Origin: Rhodocollybia butyracea
Taxonomy: Eukaryota; Basidiomycota; Agaricomycetes; Agaricales; Omphalotaceae
Direction of reading: 5' to 3'
DNA: 64,000 nt
Assembly (NCBI GenBank): GCA_015501585.1
Contig: JADNRY010000115.1
Coordinates: 62,001-126,000, forward strand
The position numbers were made by a program, and so were the translations under genes. Below the pieces are notes generated by a model. It did not search any database. It was not told the DNA's origin and worked only from the letters and a program-made list of their open reading frames with translations. How positions within the stretch are numbered: position 1 is the stretch's first letter; each line of letters starts with the position of its first letter. This document shows positions 37,001 to 50,835 of this stretch, piece after piece.

Positions 37001-39449
37001 TGCAATCTGGGGAGAATGCTACTGAGATGACAGAATTAGTGTGTCCCTCCAAGGGCTTTCCCACTGGCTTTCCACTCTCTGCATCCCAGACTCTCACTGA
37101 CTTGTCAGAAGAACCAGATGCAATCCTTCTACCATCTGCAGAAAATGCAACTGACTGGACTTGGGCAGTATGTCCATGCAGTGTAGCTTGCAAGTATGGC
37201 CACCTATCTTTATGTCCATTGCATAATGAAATAACTCTGTGGCAATGGTGACTATACACCTCTTGTAGAATTGATTCCTTTGGGATAAAGGGTATTGCAG
37301 ATAGATACAGATGTGGTGTAGAGTCTGTGATAGCCTGTCCAAATACTCTCACAAATTGCTGAATCTCATTCAATAATGTCTCAAGTCTGCTGGTTTGTCC
37401 ATCATGTTCTTGGTCCTGTCACATGGTTATCAGCCTTGGTTTCTATGACTAGAATCTACTAAGTATCCACCAACCTTTTGGAACCAATGTTGGACATTTG
37501 TGGCAGCTCTAGAGATATGCTTAATCAACGACTTTTCATTTTCCTTCATGTTAATTAGTGAAACGGTCCCTTCAATACTACATGTTTACGTACCTTACCA
37601 GGCAACTGAATCCATTCCATGACATTTCCAATAGCCCTGGACACTACATGGATTCTTTGAAAAACACTCAGGACTTCTAACCAGAATAGCGAGGATTTGT
37701 ACCAGAATTCCTCCAACAAGCTCAATACATCATTGTCCACCCCAACCTGACATAGATGTTCATCCCAAAAGCAGCTTGAATATTCAAGTTCCCGGGAAAT
37801 ACCATTGGCTATTTTAGATTTCATATCTTTCACCTCTGAGTTTAATACATAGGAACTCTCCAAATTGCACATGTTGAAATGTAAATTCTTGATCATTAGC
37901 TCGAGTGAGCCCCATACCAAGGTGGTGTGCCCTTGAGAAATATTGATGGCAAACTTTCCACTCCGGGCTTCATCCAAGAGAAAATCACGGATAGATGTAT
38001 GCACAGGCCTTACTGGGATGTCTAATGCATCTACCCCAGTGAAGAGAGATCCAAGAAAACAAATCACTGCATCAATGGTATCTGTTTCATCAGTATTTCC
38101 ATTTCTCCTTTGACCATGATGCTGAGAAGCCATAATTTGCAAGTTTTTTAATGAAGTCCTTGGGAGGGGTTCAAATACAGCCAATACAAGGCCCACCACA
38201 GCATGATATCTTTCCATAGCTTCTTGATCAAAACACTCTTCAAGTATGGCCATATAGAGCATATCCAGCGGTACTAAGGTCTTATGACTACCTGGGGCTG
38301 TAGGAATGAAAGCTTGAAAACGTGTTTGAACTGACAAGCCACCCTTTCCATCCCCCTTCAGGGCTTTGCAAACGGTGGATGCCCACTGGAAATACCCTTC
38401 TGCTTTTGTGGCAAGCATCCTACACTGTGACTCTTCTAGAATGCCTAGCCCTCCTCCCCCACTCGACATTTTTTTCAGCACAAATCTGTATATATCTTCA
38501 TCTGTCCCTTTGATGTCAGTCATCTTTTGGATCCTGACAGAGGAGTCCCTATTTATGAACTTTTCCATGTAAACTATTACATCATTCTCCAATCTGGATG
38601 TTACAAAAACCCGAAAATTAGATGGAAGATCATGTATTCCACTCATCAACACTGAGAGCAATCTATCTCTTGGCTCATCTGGCTTCTGGGGACCAGACTC
38701 ATCCAAAGCATCAAATATGATGATTACATTTTTGGCTGGGTTGACCCTTTGAGCAGGTCCCACAATAAGCCTTTCCCATTGTCTTTGTATACTTGTACTC
38801 CCTGAGATAGAAGAATCCTCTTCAAATGCTTGGAACAGCCCTTCTGCAAAGTCATGTTCACCAATACCTAGAGAATAAGCAATAGTGCGCAATGCATTGC
38901 TAGGTGTTCTATTCTCCAGCAATGACCGGTTGAAGGCAAAGAATGCAACAAGAAATTGAAGTTCCTGAAGCTCTTTCCCAACTGTATGGGCAATGGCAGA
39001 TTTTCCGGTGCCAGCCTCTCCACAAAGTATATATGTTCTGGATGTGTTGTCATCCTTGTGTTGAGCCCAATCAGTGATCTCCTTGATAATCTCTCTTCTT
39101 GTGTCTGGAAAACAGATCTTATCATCATCAATTCCTGCATCTTCAACAAATTTTAACTCCTCTCGAAGCTTCTGCTTTATGTCTCTCCCTGAAACGAGTC
39201 AGTTTCTGATGAAGACTCGGATCCAGATTAGTTTTGAGTGCCTACCACTTGGGATTGTTGGATAGTTATAGTTAATAGTAGTGGAACTATCCTGAATGAA
39301 CTGCGACTCGCTAATTGAAAAATCACGAGCAGCAGTAAAGAATCTGGAAATATAGCACTCATTAGAAAGTAGCGAACCACATAAATCCTGTTTTCATACC
39401 CGGTATTGCCTTGTTCTCTGACCGTCTGTGCTGGCAACTGTTGAGACAT
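34002..39449 (-). CDS. NACHT-WD40 (NWD) STAND protein, intact
   Basis: Exons: 39449-39400, 39343-39246, 39188-37594, 37543-37475, 37415-34002; total 5226 nt, 1741 residues, phases consistent. N-terminus short, with the ARDFSISES segment common in basidiomycete NWDs. NACHT: Walker A GEAGTGKS near residue 107, Walker B VIIIFDALDES near 205, then the helical part containing VHTSIRDFLLD. Linker PHLYLSAIPFIPKES, then 21 complete WD40 repeats (residues about 670-1590) plus a degenerate 22nd. The C-terminal tail ends with NFVHGPDWVRC, typical for the class. Such proteins are signal-sensing NTPase switches; relatives such as HET-E of Podospora act in allorecognition and cell death. No lesion was found. 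Surrounded by mobile DNA on both sides. Confidence 0.93.
34440..37190 (-). repeat. 129-bp coding tandem array (WD40 repeats)
   Basis: The WD40 part is a direct array of 43-codon units, each containing GHTxxVxSVAFSPDGxxIVSG-like sequence (for example codons for SVAFSPD recur every 129 bp). Units are much more alike than WD40 repeats of ordinary propellers, as expected for NWD arrays that recombine. Confidence 0.9.
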
Positions 39450-40189
39450 GATGGGGAAAAGATGAGAACACAACAACAAGCATTGTTCATATATACGCAT
39501 GTCAAATCCAATGATGTGAAAAGAAATTGGGCCGCATGACTGGCCACACGACAGCACAGATTGAAAGATGTATTTTAAAATTAATTAATATATATTGCTA
39601 ACTAAGATATCACTTGTATGCACAGATCAATGCGTGACCAAGCTGAGGAGAAAAGGTGCAAAAACATCGCATAGTCAAGCAATATATTCAGCGCCGAACA
39701 AGAAACAAGAAACTGAAATTCGGTACCGATGGCTGTCTGAGGGCTCCGCACCATCGGTTCCTATCTTTGAGGTAGAATCTAGATATTTAAACATTACCTC
39801 CAGTTTAACGAGGTGAGACGAATCCGTATGAACAATAAATGTCGATAAACTTTCTTCGCACTCCTGTTTGAATAATCAGAGGACCCATAGCTGATTTCAT
39901 CTAATAGTGCCTTGAAACCAGATTCAATATGTCGCAAGGGACGAGGAAGGGTTAACAACGACAAAGAAGAGTTTGTTTAACAAGTAGTTTCGTTGTACAT
40001 CAGCAACGTGGGATGAACGGAAGTAGTATAACAGCTTATCAAAGGCAGGCCACGGCAGAGTGGATTAACAGAAAAGGAACGCATCATGGCAACCTTGAGA
40101 AACGAATATATGGCCACTAACCACTGCTAACCTCATCACAAACAACTCGATGTGTGACATATCCCATTATTCCGGATACAGAGATGGAC
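39450..40189. other. Upstream region of the NWD gene
   Basis: Holds the NWD promoter. An open frame at 39595-39816 has no recognised content. Nothing else seen. Confidence 0.4.
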
Positions 40190-41460
40190 GGTATCTTCAA
40201 GAGAAGCATATCAGGATCATACACGGCGGAGCGGGGTCAATTGAGCCCTTCGACATATTCAATGTTGGCCATTTGGGTGCACAGTGCAACGTCATCGCCG
40301 GAGACTAAGTAACGCAATTTCTATTCCAAGAGGAGCGTTGGTAACTAGTAATTTTGAATCTAAGAATAGGAAGTTGGGATGCGTAAGTGGATGGGAAAGA
40401 TTTGGGAATGAGTCTCACCGAGCGAAATATAATCAAGAGGGCCGGAGTCGTGGTGCTGCTTTTCCGATACAGCGCAGTACTTGCGAGACTCCTTGAGACA
40501 CCCGTGATTTACCAGTAACGAAAGTCAACTGCGTTAGGGATCCGAGAAACGAGCAGAGAAGAGGTTCAACGTGGTTTATTAGGAGAATGTAGCATGGAAC
40601 AGTATCGCAAAAACGAAATTCAAACGCGGTGAGACGGGGTAGGTTGCCATAGTTGGAGCTCGAAAGCGTACAGCTGCATTTCAAAGGGAAAGGTGACTTG
40701 CACTTGCCGTCCAAATAGGATGCATCGACCGAGGTAGGAACGACTGTTGGAAGACGGGTTTGGCTCTTCAAAGCTTTGAAGCTTCAGGTGACGATCGATA
40801 TAGGAATTTTGAAAGCTTTTAAATTCGAAAATTGAGACTAGTAACGGAATATGCTGAATAATTACTCACTGAGTCGTACCAAAAATCGGACGAGCCAAAT
40901 GCTCATGCCTGCAGGCTGTTCGCCATGGTAAAATCTTCTACTCATTCCGTTCCTCTCCGATATCTTTGACATTGACGCTGGTTGACAGAGAGTCCGTCTT
41001 TGCCTAGGAAAGTCGATAATTGCGTAGGAAAATTCCGACAGGATATAGACGTCTAGAGTTTTATTTCGAGTGATACTTTTACATCGCTGTCTATCGTCCA
41101 ATGAGAGGATTACATAAATATATCTACGAGTATTTGTTAGCTGTGGAAATGCAAGCAAGTGAGGGCACATACCGCGCTTCATTTGACCTCGGTGATTTTT
41201 CCCTTCAATGCCCTCTATCTAGACTCTACATCTAGGCTCTAATATCAATTTTTATAGTACACCGTGAAGAGACGTAGGAAAGAGAAAGGAAAGACTGTCG
41301 TGGTTAGGAGCAATGAGTGTGTGAAAATCAAGGCGCTTGTGCATGAGCGCTCAATTGGCCTTACTCAACAACCATCCAAAAATGCCCGATTTGGCAAAAG
41401 ACATCGCCGTGGATGACGATCTGTTCAACTAGCAGCGTTCGAATCAATTATTTCCGTAAT
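40190..41460. repeat. Duplicated segment, copy A (partner at 56010-57870)
   Basis: Shares with 56010-57870, in the same order, GTAGTTTTGAATCT-type blocks, CAGTATCGCA / CAATATCGCA, GTTGGAGCTCG, GGGAAAGGTGAC, AGCTTTTAAATTCG, ACTCACTGAGTCG / CCTCACCGAGTCG and GACATCGCCG. On the minus strand it holds a small ORF (40771-40433) starting MKSQTRLPTVVP that corresponds to MKSQQARLPTVVP at 56779; the reading frames then diverge. The ancestral gene is not recognised. Confidence 0.65.
40433..40771 (-). pseudogene. Unrecognised small ORF in duplicated segment A
   Basis: 112 codons from MKSQTRLPTVVP. Comparison with the copy at 56779-56573 shows conserved nucleotides but frame shifts (FPVEMRQYDSELQLW in copy B is out of frame here), so at least one copy is broken. 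No domain recognised. Confidence 0.4.
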
Positions 41461-43066
<1,606 letters not shown>

Positions 43067-43870
43067 GTCTGACCTTCTGGGGCTACATGCTACCCGACAG
43101 CAATGGCCGGGTATATTGGTTATTGCGTTCGGGTCGCCAGACGCGCCCGTGTCTCGCGTCGCTTCGCCAGGGTTATGCCCTTTCATTGAATCCGCTTTGG
43201 CGCTCTGCTCCTCCTCTGCCTTGCCCGTCCGTCCAGGTTCTCATTCGTCCTTCCCCGTTTTGGGTTCATGTTCTGGCAGTGTATTATCTCCACATCTCAA
43301 TGTTCTATGTTCTCCTGTCTTCTTTTTCTCTTTTTTTAAATCAAGCTTTCTTTTTTTCTGTTTTTTGCTTGTTGGCTATAAGTAACTGAGGCGGGGATGT
43401 TATTATTTCTCTTCTTTTGTAATGCAGAGGAGTGTGCGTGCAGTAGTAGAAATAAAGCGGTGAAGTGCATGATTGTGATGGGCGAATGAGCAGTGGAAGA
43501 ATTGTTGCGTGTCGGATTGGGATTGGGTAGTGCTGAAATTGGACCATAGTAGGAGGCAAAAAAAGAGGCCAAACAGAGACCACGACCCTTTTTCTTATCG
43601 CTTTTGTCGTCTATCTGAACTTTTCCTTCTCGTTGCGAGAAGATACGTACCTGCTGTACTCTTACTTGTTTCATGGGTGACACTGTCTTTTCAGTTTTAT
43701 TGGTCTATACCGTTTTTTTTATATGCACGTAATTACGATGATCCCCGACGCCGCCCTTTTTCTTTGTCTTTTTTCTGTTGTTGTTCATGATGATTGCTCA
43801 AATGTTCATTATTATGGCTGTTCCATCATCCAGTATCTTGCACAAGTCCTGTAGTATTACTAGTATTTTA
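43067..43870 (+). repeat. Copied 3' flank of PP1
   Basis: Continues the homology to the reverse of 12400-13200: GGCGGGGATGTTATTATTTC, CAATCATGCACTTCACCGC (reverse) and CACAAGTCCTGTAGTATTAC are shared. The 3' limit of homology is about 43870. Confidence 0.7.
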
Positions 43871-44741
43871 TATGGCTCACTCGTGACATTGATTTCAAGT
43901 GAAGGCCTTGAAGAGAATTATCTGTGGTTGCTTAAAAATCAGGGAACGAGACTCAAATTTTGTTTCCCTGTGGTTTCTTCTCATGCTGGGTATAAAATGT
44001 AGTTCAATAGTACCAGGTGTTGTAGGCATATAGAACTACCCAATGTCATGTATGTTACTGTAAAGTGCGAGGAAAAGAAGAGTAAATAAGGATCTGAGCC
44101 TTGTAGTATGACGTATCCGAGTCATATCATATTGTATCATATCCCGGATCTCAACAATCTCGACAATCTCTACAACATCTTCCCTCACTGACTCAAAGCT
44201 CTTCACCAGAGTCACCTTTTATTAGTTCTCAACTCAGAACTGATTGAGCTCCGGCCGGTCAGCTAACCAACATGAAGAGATCATGGGTATGAGCAAGGTA
44301 TGAGTCTATCCAAAGTGATTCAGTAAATCTTGTGTTTATGACAGAGAGCAATGAGTGATTACACAGGTATCGCATGGTGATCCATTTGTTCTGAAGTGGT
44401 CGGACATTTGGCGTCAAAGGTGGATCAAGTGGACCAGGAACTGGGAGCTCAACTGATGCAAGGAGGTCAAATTCCAAGTCCAAGCACAGCACCATACCTT
44501 TGGAGCTATGCATTCAACAATGAATGAGTACTCTGTACATTTGCTTTGACTTATGGATATGTTTCCTTCTAGGCTATGCTTACATAAGGGAGACTTATCA
44601 TATATAGCTGACCTCCCAGGTTTCTTGCTCTGTTGTATGGTCATTAACATTCAACCAAGGTGAGTTTCTCTTTCTATTATTTTTACTGTCTGCTTATTGA
44701 TTACTATTAGTTGTATGGTCATTAATGTTCAACTGAGTTAT
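43871..44741. other. Non-coding stretch, LTR-like words
   Basis: Contains repeated TCATATCATATTG and TTGTATGGTCATTAA words (the latter at 44633 and 44712) but no element could be delimited. Short open frames on the minus strand (44259-44650) have no family resemblance. Confidence 0.35.
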
Positions 44742-45050
44742 TATGAGTCCTGAATGGCGGGTTTCGCGTGGGAATTTGTCCAAATTAGATTTCCTTTGTC
44801 TAAATTGGGTCAACCCAATAAGGCAATTAGTTTTGATATAGTTGGAACGTCAAAGCGTGCATCACATACCATGTGTGCTGTGCTCCGTTTCTTTTTTACA
44901 AGTCCTGAATGTAATGAAGGCTCATCCTTATGGCGGGTTTTGCATGAGAATTTGTCTGAATTAGGCTTCATCTTGTTTAAATCGGGTTGACCTAATAAGG
45001 AGATTAGTTTTGATATATTTGGGATGTCAAAACGTTTGTCATGTGACTTC
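44742..45050. repeat. Tandem duplication, about 160-bp period, two units
   Basis: GTCCTGAATG, TATGGCGGGTTT / ATGGCGGGTTT, GAATTTGTC, TAATAAGG, ATTAGTTTTGATATA and GTCAAARCG occur in the same order in both units (starts near 44746 and 44901). About 75% identical by eye. Confidence 0.65.
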
Positions 45051-46042
45051 TTGGTTGCCAACTGCAACCGTCAATAAGTTCTGTAACTCTGTTCCTACTT
45101 ATGCTCACCAACATTCCTTTTCAGTTTGTCTTCTCTATTCACTTTTGCAGCTATTTCGCCTTGTGCCAGAAAATGTAACTCTCAGCTATCTACACATAGC
45201 TTCACAGATGTAGCTCTGGGATTTGTGGTTCATTGATTTGAAAATACAAACCAATGTTAACAGCTCAACAAATTTGGATTCATGGTGGCTCGTTCAGTTA
45301 CAAAACATGAAAATTGGAGGAAATCAGTTTGCTACCAACTTTTTCACTAAGCACAGCGGATAATCACTGCTGATTGATGTTGATCCAAGAAAGAGGTACT
45401 CTGGCTGTGCCGCTGAGCTTTTCTTCAGGTGTGCACAATGCCCTTGTCTCCCTAGCTCTCCCAGATCCAAACTCTCCCGATTTTATTCCAGCCTTAGTTC
45501 ATGCTTGTATATCATGTTAAATAACTCCCAAAGCTGTGCTCCAAGTAATTCTATCAGGTTCCAAAAATGCTGCATTGAAAGCTGTTGCAGCCCTAACAAA
45601 ATTTGTTGCTGTAGAGGAAACTTCAGAAAAAGAAGCCATCCTTGAAGACCTATATGACCTTTCTATCAAAATTGAAGGTGACAATGTTGAAGGAATGTGA
45701 CAAGGCCAAAGAGTGTTGGCTCGAACAGCCTTGTATTTACATCTCTACTCAGTGCATCCATCATCATTCAAATCTATCTATCCATCAACTTCCCCTGGCC
45801 CCGACCTTGTCAAAAAGAAATTTGAGCGTCTGAAGTGTTAAGCAGAAGATGACCTCCTCTTACAACTTATTGAATCCCTCATCAGTCTTGTCACAGGCAG
45901 AGGCAAATACCACAATCTGTACACATTCTACGCAGAGCAGCTAGGAAATCCATGTCATCAACCCACATACTCACTGATTGTGGCTTGACACATATCCTCC
46001 GAAACAAGTCTGTAGAAGCAAAAGTCAGACTCTAAGACATTA

Positions 46043-47203
46043 GGGCCTGTTCGGCAACATGAATCCGGATTTTGTGTGATTTTGCCAGAGGCGACATTTT
46101 GAAGACTTATATAAAATGTTCAGATCAGCTTAAAGATGTCCATTAGTCCGGATCCGTTGCACGGGTACCTGTGGGCCTCAAGGGGCTACCTGTGACCCGT
46201 ACGGATGCGTGGGAAACGGATACCGGGATCCGGAGGTATTTTAACGCAGGTACTTGCAGGTACTTGCAGATCCCAATGAACACAGGTACTCACAAGTTAC
46301 TTGTGAGTACCTGCAAGTATTTAGTACTTACAATACTAATAAAATGGTTACTATATGTAAGGTATGACTGTGAGACACTCAGTAGGTGCCTAGTACCTAG
46401 AACAAAGCATGATGTGGGTAGAGAACAGTGGTCCTTTACCGATACAAGCCACAGAAGTTAAAGAGGGACTATATTTATCATCATTGTATAGTGTAATACA
46501 GTGCATATAGCCACTTGTAACTTGCTACATGCTAGGTGGACACATAAGCTGCTCAGACAAGGTCTAGTGCATAGAGGAGAGCATATTCCAGCTCTTATTT
46601 GAGCGAAAAAAAAATTATTCCTGCCCTCCCCACAAATACTTGCAGGTACCTGCAGGTAGCATAAATTTCCTTGGATTGATACCCGTGACCCGTACGGATC
46701 CGTGGGAAAAAGGTACCGGGATCCGCAGGTAGACATACCTGCGAGTACCTGCGGATAACTCGGACTTGTGGACATCTTTAGATCAGCTGGCCGGTTGCCA
46801 TGGCTCTGGAAATGACATAACTCCTGCCCTGACATGTCGGATGTTCCTCTCACTGTCCCGCAAGTCATCCCGACCACTCTCAACAATGCCACCCAGTGAC
46901 CAACATGTTCTGGTCATCATCTTTCAAGTTTAATGTAATTGTATATTATTGTTAAAGCAATTTTATTTCTCTATATTGTCTAAGCAAGTGAAACCTAAAG
47001 TAAAAACTATGTTTGAGAGCGGCGGGCATGTCTGAGCATCGAGCGGGAACATGGAAGAAACGTCTGACAGCACGCACGTTTACACAGAGCGCTCAACTGG
47101 CTGATCTGAGTAATACTTACAAATGCTTGATGGCTTTTTTATATGGTGGCAATACCTGGCAAAATTCCAACAAAATCTGAGATTTGTGTTGCCGAACAGG
47201 CCC
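46043..47203. mobile_element. PIF/Harbinger-like MITE, 1161 bp with TTA TSD
   Basis: Ends GGGCCTGTTCGGCAACA and its reverse complement. TTA is duplicated at 46040-46042 and 47204-47206, the 3-bp target typical of PIF/Harbinger elements. It carries a second MITE nested at 46131-46780. No transposase frame. Confidence 0.82.
46131..46780. mobile_element. MITE, 650 bp, 8-bp TSD, nested; GGTACC-rich family
   Basis: Ends TAAAGATGTCCATTAGTCC and, reversed, TAAAGATGTCCACAAGTCC. Perfect 8-bp TSD GATCAGCT (46123-46130 and 46781-46788). Like the element at 22382 it is filled with GGTACCTG / CAGGTACC palindromes. Sits inside the PIF-like element, so it is the younger insertion. Confidence 0.88.
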
Positions 47204-47309
47204 TTAGCTGTGTCTGCTGTTGCTTCTGGATTGAGCTCAGCAAAGAAGGGAGAACGGAGGTGAATGAACATTGATTGAATGTGAGTACTGAAATTAATTT
47301 TTAATTGTA

Positions 47310-47917
47310 CAGTCATGTGGGAGTCCTTGATACAGTGGTAGTACTTGATACACTAACTGTAAATTTGTTTCCTGTGGACTCTTCTGGCAAAAGTAAGTAG
47401 TGCAAAAGTAAGACATACACATAATGCATTTTCTCAGAAATTATTGAGGCCATGCCTTGCTGCGTTACAGAGCAGTGGCAAAATTTTAATCATTTTTGGA
47501 ATATTTACATTATAAAATGTTTGTTTCCCTTTGTGACCTTGAATTTGAGGTTATACTTGGGCTATACAGGGGGAGAAAGTTGACCAGCAACTTAATATCT
47601 GCCATTCTCTATAATTGAGATACCTGCTCAGGGCACAGAAGCTGTTTCTGTGCTTTAATTGAGAAAAACTTGTTTGATGTATAATTTGATGGGCCAAATT
47701 TGGCCTGTATCAAGGATTCCTAAACGTGAGAAATATGCATGTTGTCTCAATTGCTTTGCGGAACTTGCTGTCCTTTGTTTGAGGCAAATGTAAATATGCC
47801 AAAACACTTTAAAGACCGTCAAGAAAATTTGTAGATAAATAATTCAGCCCCATATTTATAGGAAAAAAAGTCGCAAGGTAAACTTGATGTTTTGTATCAA
47901 TGACTCCCAGATGACTG
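47310..47917. mobile_element. Tc1/mariner-type non-autonomous element, 608 bp
   Basis: CAGTCATGTGGGAGTCCTTG at the left and, reversed, CAGTCATCTGGGAGTCATTG at the right, with TA on each side (47308-47309 and 47918-47919). No transposase ORF inside. Confidence 0.78.
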
Positions 47918-47919
47918 TA

Positions 47920-49095
47920 TGTGTTCTATTCTGACCTCTTGTTATGCTCATGCCGCATTGGCCTCTCTTGGATCATCACCGGAACACCTTTACCATCATT
48001 CCGGCATCATTCCGATTCCACCCTGTCCATTCCCGTCATCTTATCTCTTTTTGTTATCTTACATCTTATCTCTTATCTTCATCTGATGTCGTACCCTGCC
48101 ATCGGACTCTTCGGATTACTTTCTAAATGGTTCTTATTATCTTTTGATTATATTCCCTTCCTGATCCATTCAGTTCTATTGTCTTATATTGATATTATCA
48201 CTTTGGTCTCCCAAACTTGTCTCCGACTATTGTCTTTTCCATAAGTATATAAGTAGTGGTACTTTGTACAGTAGACCTCAGTTTAAATATCAACTTGGAT
48301 AAACCAGACCTTCTGTCCAACTAAGTTCTGTCTTAGTCTATCCTTCTTCCTTCTTACTCGTCAGCCGATACATCGGCCAAATCTATCTTTGTCTCTTGAA
48401 CTTCACCTCGGGACTATTCAGCGTGACGAGGGTCTAGCTAATAGCTATACCGCACGTCCCACTTCATCTTTGATCTCTTCGGATATCAGTCTGAGACCTA
48501 CTTCATCAATCTATACCTTTTGGATACTGATCGGATACCTCTGGACTTGCACGATCTGAACACCTCTATTCTCAGTTGCATGGCTGCCGAGTATCCGAAA
48601 CACCCAGTTGTGAAAAAGTCGCAGTTGTTTAATTATGAGGGAATGGCAAAATATACTGTTCCTGCTAAGTTGGCATCAATGACAGCTGTGGATTGTTGGT
48701 TCATCCGATGGAGGCCCAGATGCTGTAGCTGCATGTATCATACACACAGAACTCTTGTCATTGGCTTCAATTTTAATTCACTCATTTCAAATCCTAACTA
48801 TGTATCAAAATTATCTCCCCATTTATCAACTTGACCGGATTCCCTTCCTTGGAAACAAAGTCTGGACTATTCTACTTTTTAAACCTGTTTCATTATGACA
48901 GACAATTTGGCACTGCCAGGCTCTTAACTTGCTTTCAACCTCATGACTCTTCTCTTGACCAGCCTACAGACACATCAATCTACAGAGGTCAACAACATGC
49001 TCATAAAACTTCCATTGACAGCTAGGATCAATAGTCATCAGGAAAAACATTGAGAGAAAGAAGTGGCATGCGCCAGACATGCATCTTGTCATAGT
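47920..49095. other. Pyrimidine-rich stretch, no gene recognised
   Basis: Open frames (47921-48244 and 48520-48834) show no family resemblance. Text-like composition resembles retrotransposon leader DNA such as 25120-26180, but no LTR boundaries were found. Confidence 0.35.
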
Positions 49096-49720
49096 GGATA
49101 CAACTTGGAGTTAGCTCAACAAGATGTATAAATGTGTATTGTAGCTTGGAGATAGCTCAACAAGATACAATGAGTTGGTCTGGTGATTCACACAAGTGAT
49201 AACAGCAAACAAGTGGGGGTTTGGATTTAAGAAAATAATACGTCTCCCATACATTGGTAAATCTAGCCTCCTTATATGCTGTCGAGTATGTATTATTTAG
49301 GAAATGCTGCGGAATGACATCATAACTGTGGGGCACTGGAATGATGTCATAACTGCAGAGCACTGGAATGATATCATAACTGTGGAGCTGGAATGATGTC
49401 ATAACTGCAGAGCAGTAAGATGACATCATAACTGTGGGCAGGAATGATGTCATAACTGTGGAGCAGTAAAATGATGTCAGAACTGCGGAGTAGTAGAATG
49501 ATGTCATGGTGTAACATGCAGCAACTGGTGTTCAATCATTCTAGTGGAACCAAAGTTGATTAACAGTATGTTCATGTGTGCAACATTATGCCAAATAATG
49601 TAGAGAAAATGAGTAATGAATGTAAAGTGTATATGATAAGTAGAAATCTTAATGATAGTAGTAGTAGTTGGTTAATAATAATAGAAAAAGATGTGTATAT
49701 GCTTGAGGGCGGGTTGTCAG
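49096..49720 (+). repeat. LTR-like repeat with a 33-bp minisatellite
   Basis: 49096-49320 matches 24508-24735; 49510-49710 matches the repeat at 31884-32790. Between them lie about seven tandem units of about 27-34 bp built on GGAATGATGTCATAACTGCA (49316-49507), expanded relative to the 24.7-kb copy. Confidence 0.68.
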
Positions 49721-50015
49721 AGATTTCCCAAGGGAAAGTTTGATAGTATCGGAGATATGCATGCGGTTGCTCCAGGTTCAAGACTGTTGCATTAACATGG
49801 GTAACTAAGCTTGGACAACTCTTAGAACTGAGTCGAGGGAAGCCTAGTTGGGTGTACATATCTACGAGGGAAAGTCGGGATGTCCGAATTAATATAACCA
49901 AACCAAAACCAATAATGTGTATGTGTCCAAAACCAAATCATCAAAACCAAAACCAATACAATGAAACTAAGATTCTCCTAGGCAAACTCTGGCACTAGCT
50001 GCTGTGACGCTGTAA
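49721..50015. other. Short non-coding stretch
   Basis: An AACCAAAACC-type short repeat (49900-49960) is visible; nothing else. Confidence 0.35.
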
Positions 50016-50400
50016 GAGGCTGTTCAGCTGCCCGCGAGCAATCACTCGCGAGCACTTTTTGCCAGAGATCAATTCCCAAATAAAGTAGGCTAGTCGCGAG
50101 AGTGACATGACGCCATGATTTAGCATGAACACGAAGGACTTCCCTGGACTTCCCTGGGCTGCCGTGCAACAGCTTTTGTCAGCTGTCCCATCTAGAAGAG
50201 GGTCGACGTCCTTTTCAATTCAGTTGTAGACCGGCAATCACACCTCCCACCACTGTATCAAAGATTTTTCAGTATTGCAAGAAATTTGACAGCCTCAAGG
50301 GTTGCTCAAGGGAAGTCATCTCATTGTCACAAGGGTTATCAGAGTCACAGAAACCAAAAAGTGCTTGCGAGTGATCGCTCGCGGGCAGCTGAACAGCCTC
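50016..50400. mobile_element. PIF/Harbinger-like MITE, 385 bp with TAA TSD
   Basis: Ends GAGGCTGTTCAGCTGCCCGC and, reversed, the same sequence; the inverted repeat extends for about 45 bp (GCGAGCRATCACTCGC). TAA is duplicated at 50013-50015 and 50401-50403. No ORF. Confidence 0.85.
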
Positions 50401-50835
50401 TAAAGTCCTCGACCAAACTCTGGGCCAAGCTATGATATTGTGAGTGAACTTAATCACTAGGGACTTGTACCACAATCTTAGTGGCTTGCCTAACTTCACA
50501 GGGAAGTCAACTAAGGAACCCTCACTCTGGAGCCAAATAATTCCTTACTAGAAACCGTCCCCTCTAAGGAAGCAACTAGATTTAAGGTTGATCTGGAGTT
50601 CAAGGGAACTTACATGCTCAAGACTTGATCAAATTCTCAAGTGGGCCAAAGGAAGTTTGTGAAATTCTATTACAGGCCAAATTCTGCCAAGCAAGTAATA
50701 TAACAGTAAATCAAACTCCTTGAAGAAACTATCAGTCACTCCACGGTAAAGCATCGAGACTGGCTAACAACTTTGTGAAGCAACTAACACTTCTCTGCAG
50801 GAACACATAGAGAGGTGACCAGCTACTTACTAGGT
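50401..50835. other. Non-coding stretch
   Basis: Nothing recognised apart from the words AAGAAACT and AACTAACA that recur in the following repeat. Confidence 0.3.

Larger units (their letters stand above)
45410..47262 (+). pseudogene. Fragment of an unrecognised protein gene, split by a MITE
   Basis: Coding-like but broken: segments include SGVHNALVSLALPD, PDFIPALVHACIS, NAALKAVAALTKFV, EEAILEDLYDLSIKIEGDN-like sequence and VLARTALYLHL, LLLQLIESLISLV, KYHNLYTFYAEQLGNP in changing frames with stops. After the 46043-47203 insertion the sequence resumes with AVSAVASGLSSAKKG (47207 onward). I do not recognise the family. Confidence 0.45.

Noticed and set aside
35230..37251. Plus-strand open frames opposite the WD40 array
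   Set aside because: They are complements of the 129-bp coding repeats, so they recur only because the repeat does.
47921..48244. 107-codon open frame as a membrane protein
   Set aside because: Hydrophobic translation comes from pyrimidine-rich DNA; no start context, no splice partners and no family resemblance.
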